From contig NZ_LT635469.1 in the NCBI RefSeq assembly GCF_900120295.1, positions 1 through 64,000 of the forward strand: a stretch of 64,000 nucleotides of DNA. The letters run 5' to 3'. How positions within the stretch are numbered: the first letter of the stretch is position 1; each line of letters begins with the position of its first letter. Shown one piece after another: positions 59,886-64,000 of the stretch. The stretch is from Blautia sp. Marseille-P3201T (lineage in GTDB: Bacteria; Bacillota; Clostridia; Lachnospirales; Lachnospiraceae). The position numbers and the translations under genes are program-made. The notes under the pieces were generated by a model. The model was not told the origin of the DNA and did no database searches. It worked only from the letters and a program-made list of their open reading frames with translations.

Positions 59886-61793
59886 ATGGAAGAATATACA
59901 AGAGAACAGATTCAAAGAGCAGATGATACCGATTTATATGTTTTTCTTTCTGGGAGAGGAGAACAGTTCAAACGATGTGGAAAGGAATACCGATGGTTAC
60001 GACATGATAGTGTGATGATCAACAAGAATGAATGGTATCGTTTTAGTCAGAATAAAGGTGGTCATGCCATCGATTTTATGAAAGAATTCTACGGTCTTTC
60101 TTTTGCAGAGGCAGTCAAAGAATTATTAGGAGAAGAGGGAGCTGGAGAAACCAACAGAAGAACGGCGAAGGAAGATGCAGGCAGACAGAAGGTCTGCCCC
60201 ATCTCCTTGCCTGGATTGGAACTGCCAGAAAGAAATGAAAGCTGTGAGATTGCAAGGAAGTATCTGATTGAGCAGAGGAAACTATCGGAACAACTGGTAG
60301 ATCAAATGATTGAAAAGGGGAATATTTATGAAAGTAAAAACTATCACAATGTGGTGTTCGTTGGAAGAGATAAAGAACAGAATCCCAGATATGCAGCTAT
60401 GCGGGGAACCGATGAGAACCGATATCGTGGGGAGGCAAGAGGTTCGGAAAAAGCCTATGGATTTGGCCATATAGGAACGGATGAAAAACTATTTGTGTTT
60501 GAATCTCCCATTGATCTTTTGTCTTATATCACTGCAGTTCCGGAAGACTGGGAAAAGCATAGTTATATTTCCCTGGGAGGATTGAGTGAAAAAGCAATGA
60601 AACGGATGTATACAGAATATCCTCATATCCATTCCATCTACTTGTGTCTGGATAATGATGAGCCTGGAAATGGGAGATGCAGGCAGTTTGTTTCTCTTAT
60701 TCCGGAGGAACTGAGTGTGTACCGATTAGAACCGGTGAAGAAAGACTGGAATGAATGTCTGGCAGCAGAAGTTCCGGTAGAAAATATGGCAAAGCAGATG
60801 TGTTGGAGAGATGCCAGGGAAAAACCAGTTCCGGTCATGAAGATGTCAGAGGTTGAGAAAACGGTGGTCCAGTGGCTATGGTATCCATTCATTCCCTTTG
60901 GAAAGGTTACTTTGATCCAAGGGAATCCGGGAAAAGGAAAAACATGGCTTGCAATGGCAATCGCCGCATACTGTACCAACGGAAAGGAACTTCCCAATGC
61001 ACTTCTCATAGAGCCCTTTAATGTGTTGTATCAAACAGCAGAGGATGGAATAGCAGATACCATTAAGCCTAGATTAGCAAAATGTGGTGCAGATATGACA
61101 AGGGTGCGATTCATCAATGAAGAAGAAAAACAGCTTTCTATGACGGATGATCGGATTGAAAAAGCTATCCGCCAGAACAATGTACGCCTCATGATCATGG
61201 ATCCCATACAGGCTTATCTGGGAGCCAATGTTGATATGAACCGGGCAAATGAGATCCGTCCCTTATTTCGACATCTCAGTACGATTGCAGAGAGAACTGG
61301 ATGTGCCATTGTTCTCATTGGACATTTGAATAAGTCATCGGGAAGTCAGAGCGATTACCGTTCCCTGGGATCCATTGATATCGCAGCGGCAGTACGAAGC
61401 ATCTTATTTGTAGAAAAGGTGGAAAAAGAGAAGGAACAGGATATCCGAGTGGTATATCAGCAAAAGGATTCTCTTGCTAAGAAGGAAAATCCGGTAGCGT
61501 TTTCTTTAGGAGAAGAAGGCTTAAAATGGTTAGGAGAATACGATATATCCATTGAAGATCTGCTGATGGGGAAAGCAGGAACGAAAAAGGAAACGAAACT
61601 GGAAAAGGCACAGAAGTTGATCCTAGAATTATTGAGCAAACGGAAAATGATGTGTTTAGAAGAATTAGAGGCAGAACTGCTAGCCTATGGGATTTCTTCC
61701 AGAACAGGAAGAGATGCAAGAAAGCAATTGGAAAGTAGATTAAGCTACGACTGGTGTCAGGGAAGAAAAACAGTTGCGTTAATCACAGAATAA
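59886..61793 (+). CDS. CHC2/toprim primase fused to AAA (RepA-like) helicase
   Basis: A 635-residue fusion. Residues 1-90 resemble a CHC2-type zinc-finger region (HDSVMINKNEWYRFSQNKGG HAIDFM); about 110-290 a DUF3991/toprim primase-like domain (FESPIDLLSYITAV, LCLDNDEPGNGR); about 330-540 a hexameric helicase-type ATPase with Walker A GNPGKGKTW (346-354) and Walker B RLMIMDPIQAYLG. It probably replicates the element after transfer. The toprim E and DxD-like residues are visible (E in VFESPID, DND). AGGAGG-like site upstream. Common in such elements (family knowledge). Confidence 0.85.
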   Translation: MEEYTREQIQRADDTDLYVFLSGRGEQFKRCGKEYRWLRHDSVMINKNEWYRFSQNKGGHAIDFMKEFYGLSFAEAVKELLGEEGAGETNRRTAKEDAGRQKVCPISLPGLELPERNESCEIARKYLIEQRKLSEQLVDQMIEKGNIYESKNYHNVVFVGRDKEQNPRYAAMRGTDENRYRGEARGSEKAYGFGHIGTDEKLFVFESPIDLLSYITAVPEDWEKHSYISLGGLSEKAMKRMYTEYPHIHSIYLCLDNDEPGNGRCRQFVSLIPEELSVYRLEPVKKDWNECLAAEVPVENMAKQMCWRDAREKPVPVMKMSEVEKTVVQWLWYPFIPFGKVTLIQGNPGKGKTWLAMAIAAYCTNGKELPNALLIEPFNVLYQTAEDGIADTIKPRLAKCGADMTRVRFINEEEKQLSMTDDRIEKAIRQNNVRLMIMDPIQAYLGANVDMNRANEIRPLFRHLSTIAERTGCAIVLIGHLNKSSGSQSDYRSLGSIDIAAAVRSILFVEKVEKEKEQDIRVVYQQKDSLAKKENPVAFSLGEEGLKWLGEYDISIEDLLMGKAGTKKETKLEKAQKLILELLSKRKMMCLEELEAELLAYGISSRTGRDARKQLESRLSYDWCQGRKTVALITE

Positions 61794-61797
61794 AGGA

Positions 61798-61865
61798 TGA
61801 CATTGGCAAAAAATTACTTTGGCATTGGCAGTCTTTATAGATACCTTTGCCAGCCGCCAATGTCA
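61798..61865. repeat. CATTGGC repeats with 10-bp inverted ends
   Basis: TGACATTGGC (61798-61807) and GCCAATGTCA (61856-61865) are perfect inverted repeats; a direct GGCATTGGCA lies between (61821-61830) and TTTGCCAGC precedes the second arm. This fits a binding site or an attenuator between the primase-helicase and tnpW genes. Confidence 0.6.
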
Positions 61866-61956
61866 GAGTAGTTACGAATAAATGATAGTTAAGGTCTATT
61901 TTAATAGGTGTTTTCATAGTAATGGACAAAGAGAAAAGGGAGGTGGGAACGCCGCT

Positions 61957-62124
61957 ATGAAGAAACAAAAACTGAATTATCGTTTTCATAATCCGAATAC
62001 TGCGGAAGTGACCGCCGATTACATATTAAAAGTATTTATTGAGGTGAATGCGAAGAAAGTTGAACGAGTTATGCAGGAAGTGGTAGGAAGAAGTTTAAAA
62101 GAGGACAAGCAGGAGGAAAAATAA
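61957..62124 (+). CDS. TnpW-family transposon-encoded small protein
   Basis: A 55-residue protein, KKQKLNYRFHNPNTAEVTAD then YILKVFIEVNAKKVERVMQE, matching the TnpW family of small proteins named from Tn4451-like mobilizable transposons. Function unknown. ATG 61957 is used, with GGGAGGTGG about ten bases before. It usually precedes the recombinase genes of such elements, but no recombinase follows within this window. Confidence 0.8.
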   Translation: MKKQKLNYRFHNPNTAEVTADYILKVFIEVNAKKVERVMQEVVGRSLKEDKQEEK

Positions 62125-62247
62125 GTTATTCAAGAATATTCAAGGTTTATTCGAGAGGGAAATCAAGAATTGGCTCAGATGTTGCGAAATGTATGCCATC
62201 AATAGTTTGTTTTTAACTGTAAAAAATAAAAAAATGAAATTATAAAA

Positions 62248-62304
62248 CAATATATGAGAGAAAATCTCATATATTGTTTACAAAAATGAAAAATGGAGTA
62301 TAAT
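62248..62304 (+). promoter_or_regulatory. Promoter of the RloAB pair with 29-bp palindrome
   Basis: CAATATATGAGA and TCTCATATATTG (62248-62276) are perfect 12-bp inverted repeats with a 5-bp centre. TTTACA (62277-62282) and a perfect TATAAT (62299-62304) with a 16-bp spacer follow directly, so the palindrome abuts the -35 box like an operator. Confidence 0.7.
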
Positions 62305-62344
62305 AAAGAGTAAAGAAGATAAAATCTGAAATGGAGGTAACGGT

Positions 62345-63571
62345 ATGTTATGTCAATTTACAGTTAAGAATTATAAGAGCATACGAGATGAGATGACGTT
62401 TGATATGCAGGCGGCGGCTATTTCGGAGCATGAAGATAAAGTGATACGGGATAAAAATGGGGAACAGTTTTTACCGGTTTCTGCAATATATGGTCCAAAT
62501 GGTGGTGGAAAATCAAATGTCTTGGAAGCATTGCATACTGTGGCAGCAAAAGTGTTACGCCCGTTGTATGCAACAGGAGATAATGAGGAACGTGTTTTTC
62601 TTCAGAAAAAATTACTGATTGAGCCATTTGCATTTTCAGAAGAAATGAAAAGTGAACCGACAGAATTTGAAGTTTTCTTCCGAACAGAACTGGCAGAGTA
62701 TAGATATATACTTCATGTGAAAAGAGAGATTGTTGTATATGAATGCCTAGATCGTGTGAAATTGGAGACGGGAAGACGTTCAGCTCTTTTTGAGCGAAAT
62801 GCAGAGGAAACAATATTAAAGGGTGTGTTTGCAAAATTAAAGATTAGTGACGAACTTTCTGAAACATTACCATTATTATCTTATTTAGGAATTACCTATA
62901 AGAAAAATGAGGTGGTAAAAGACGTTTTAGAATGGTTTGAATACGGCATTGATTTTTTAAACTATGGGAATCCAATTGAAGAACTTCGTATGGCAGTATC
63001 AAATTCAGAGGATGTAAAGCAGTTAATGTTGGATATGATTCAGGAAATGGATTTGGATATTGTGGATTTCCGAGTTGTGAAAGATGAAAACGATCGAATT
63101 GATGTGTATACAAAACATATGGTAGAGGGATATGAAGCAGAACTAAATTTGTTTGATGAATCCAGCGGTACGAAGAAATTGTTTGGGTTAATGCCATTTA
63201 TTGCTGACAGCTTATTATCCGGAGCAACACTGGTAATTGATGAACTAGATGCAAAAATCCATCCGGTGTTATTACGTCATATAATTATGATGTTCAATGA
63301 CATGAGTATCAATAAGAAAAAGGCACAGCTGATTTTTACATCTCATGATTTATCTACAATGAATAGTGAGGTATTTCGCAGGGATGAAATCTGGTTTGTG
63401 GCGAAAGGAAATGCACAGAATTCTCAATTATATTCTCTTGTAGAATTTAAAAATGAGAAAGGCGAGTCTGTTCGTAAAGATGCCAAATTTGATAAACAGT
63501 ATCTTGAAGGTAAGTATGGTGCAGATCCATACCTCAGAAGAATTATAGATTGGGGGAAGGTTAATGCCTAA
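62345..63571 (+). CDS. RloA/AbiLi-like AAA ATPase (defence system)
   Basis: A 408-residue ABC-type AAA ATPase of the OLD/RloA class. It begins FTVKNYKSIRDEMTFDMQAA; Walker A is GPNGGGKSN (residues 50-58), the signature-like region is FDESSGTKKLFGLMPFIADS, Walker B is LVIDELDAK (Asp299, Glu300), and the H-loop is FTSHDLSTMN. It has no nuclease domain of its own. It overlaps the RloB gene by 8 bp, the arrangement of AbiL/RloAB phage-defence pairs in which the ATPase controls a TOPRIM effector (family knowledge). GGAGGT upstream; promoter with palindrome. Confidence 0.88.
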   Translation: MLCQFTVKNYKSIRDEMTFDMQAAAISEHEDKVIRDKNGEQFLPVSAIYGPNGGGKSNVLEALHTVAAKVLRPLYATGDNEERVFLQKKLLIEPFAFSEEMKSEPTEFEVFFRTELAEYRYILHVKREIVVYECLDRVKLETGRRSALFERNAEETILKGVFAKLKISDELSETLPLLSYLGITYKKNEVVKDVLEWFEYGIDFLNYGNPIEELRMAVSNSEDVKQLMLDMIQEMDLDIVDFRVVKDENDRIDVYTKHMVEGYEAELNLFDESSGTKKLFGLMPFIADSLLSGATLVIDELDAKIHPVLLRHIIMMFNDMSINKKKAQLIFTSHDLSTMNSEVFRRDEIWFVAKGNAQNSQLYSLVEFKNEKGESVRKDAKFDKQYLEGKYGADPYLRRIIDWGKVNA

Positions 63572-64000
63572 GAAAGCCAGAACAGAAGCGTGGAGAAAGA
63601 AGCGCCGCCAAGAGCATTTGGAAATGAAAAAATACAGATATTACATTTTCTGTGAAGGTCAAGAAACGGAACCGAATTATTTCCAAGGGTTCAAAAAATG
63701 GATTGAAGAAAATCCGATTTACAAAGACATGGTTTTGATTGAAATAGAGCCTTGTCAGGCGGAGACCATGCGTGTAATCGGAATGGCAGAAGAATATGTG
63801 AAAAAGAACCGACTTCAAAAAGGGCAGATATGGTGCGTGTATGATAAAGATAGTTTTCCGGCGCAGCATTTTAATGGTGTGGTTGAACGTGCTGAGAAAT
63901 TGAATAAACAGAATCCAGAGTTACAATATCATGCGGCATGGAGTAATGAGTGCATAGAGTTTTGGTTTCTTCTGCATTTTGCATATTATACTTCAAACAA
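63564..64000 (+). CDS. RloB/AbiLii family protein, cut by the window edge
   Basis: The first 145 residues of a RloB-type protein. A very basic start (PKKARTEAWRKKRRQEHLEM) is followed by a TOPRIM-like pattern: Glu in YIFCEGQETEPNYFQGF, then DxD-type VYDKDSF, and the hallmark WSNECIEFWFLLHF. These indicate a metal-dependent nuclease-like effector (inferred). Open to the right edge; the C-terminus is outside. It overlaps the ATPase gene by 8 bp, so the two are translated together. Confidence 0.85.
   Translation, partial: MPKKARTEAWRKKRRQEHLEMKKYRYYIFCEGQETEPNYFQGFKKWIEENPIYKDMVLIEIEPCQAETMRVIGMAEEYVKKNRLQKGQIWCVYDKDSFPAQHFNGVVERAEKLNKQNPELQYHAAWSNECIEFWFLLHFAYYTSN

Overview
The window reads as chromosome of a low-GC, Gram-positive, anaerobic gut Firmicute, most likely a Lachnospiraceae relative (Blautia-like). 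The reasons are strong AGGAGG ribosome sites with some TTG/GTG starts, sporulation genes (sipL, spoIIR, gerKA, a spoIIID remnant, sigma-E-like promoters), many small lipoproteins, a choline-binding-type cell-wall amidase, and a MobL/SSB/TnpW mobilizable element typical of that family. The genus is inferred; no rRNA is present.

Layout. 1-987 is the right end of an IS66-family element, followed by about 1 kb of decayed sequence. 2.0-11.0 kb holds a GNAT/Eis-like acetyltransferase, a lipoprotein plus a large two-enzyme cell-wall hydrolase, an MFS carrier with a candidate operator, a duplicated PF06541 membrane protein, a Nudix hydrolase and a nicotinamidase-like enzyme. At 11.06-12.5 kb a structured small RNA candidate has an IS3/IS150-group element inserted in its terminator. 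12.6-19 kb (minus strand) carries a two-component system and the operon methyltransferase-asparaginase-DUF1294-aroC. 19-31.9 kb holds an efflux carrier, an Rpn-like nuclease, a Ca-type P-ATPase, an aminotransferase, an L,D-transpeptidase, ddl-murF, an alanine symporter and plsC.

32-40 kb is a sporulation and housekeeping stretch: a sigma-E-like promoter drives a PrcB-like lipoprotein and sipL; then ispE and a GntR regulator; then gerKA, an unusual GerB-GerC fusion, and spoIIR. 40-51.7 kb is housekeeping: murI, DUF1934, a foldase-like lipoprotein, a ComEC-like hydrolase, an ABC exporter, an aminotransferase, a previously easy-to-miss 56-residue Asn/Lys-rich protein, rhodanese, and an RNA methyltransferase-rdgB-phosphodiesterase operon. 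51.8-52.5 kb is a seven-gene tRNA array (Pro, Gly, Arg, His, Gln, Lys, Leu).

52.5-64 kb is accessory. It starts with a truncated spoIIID that keeps a perfect-looking sigma-E promoter. Next is an AT-rich ECF sigma/ABC transporter operon. Then comes a mobilizable element (ssb, candidate oriT, DUF3847, MobL relaxase, primase-helicase, TnpW). It ends in an RloA/RloB (AbiL-type) defence pair cut by the window edge. Long structured repeats sit between two convergent gene pairs (20.3 and 41.3 kb), and a third, different hairpin element lies at 35.9 kb. All functions are from sequence reading alone, without database searches.
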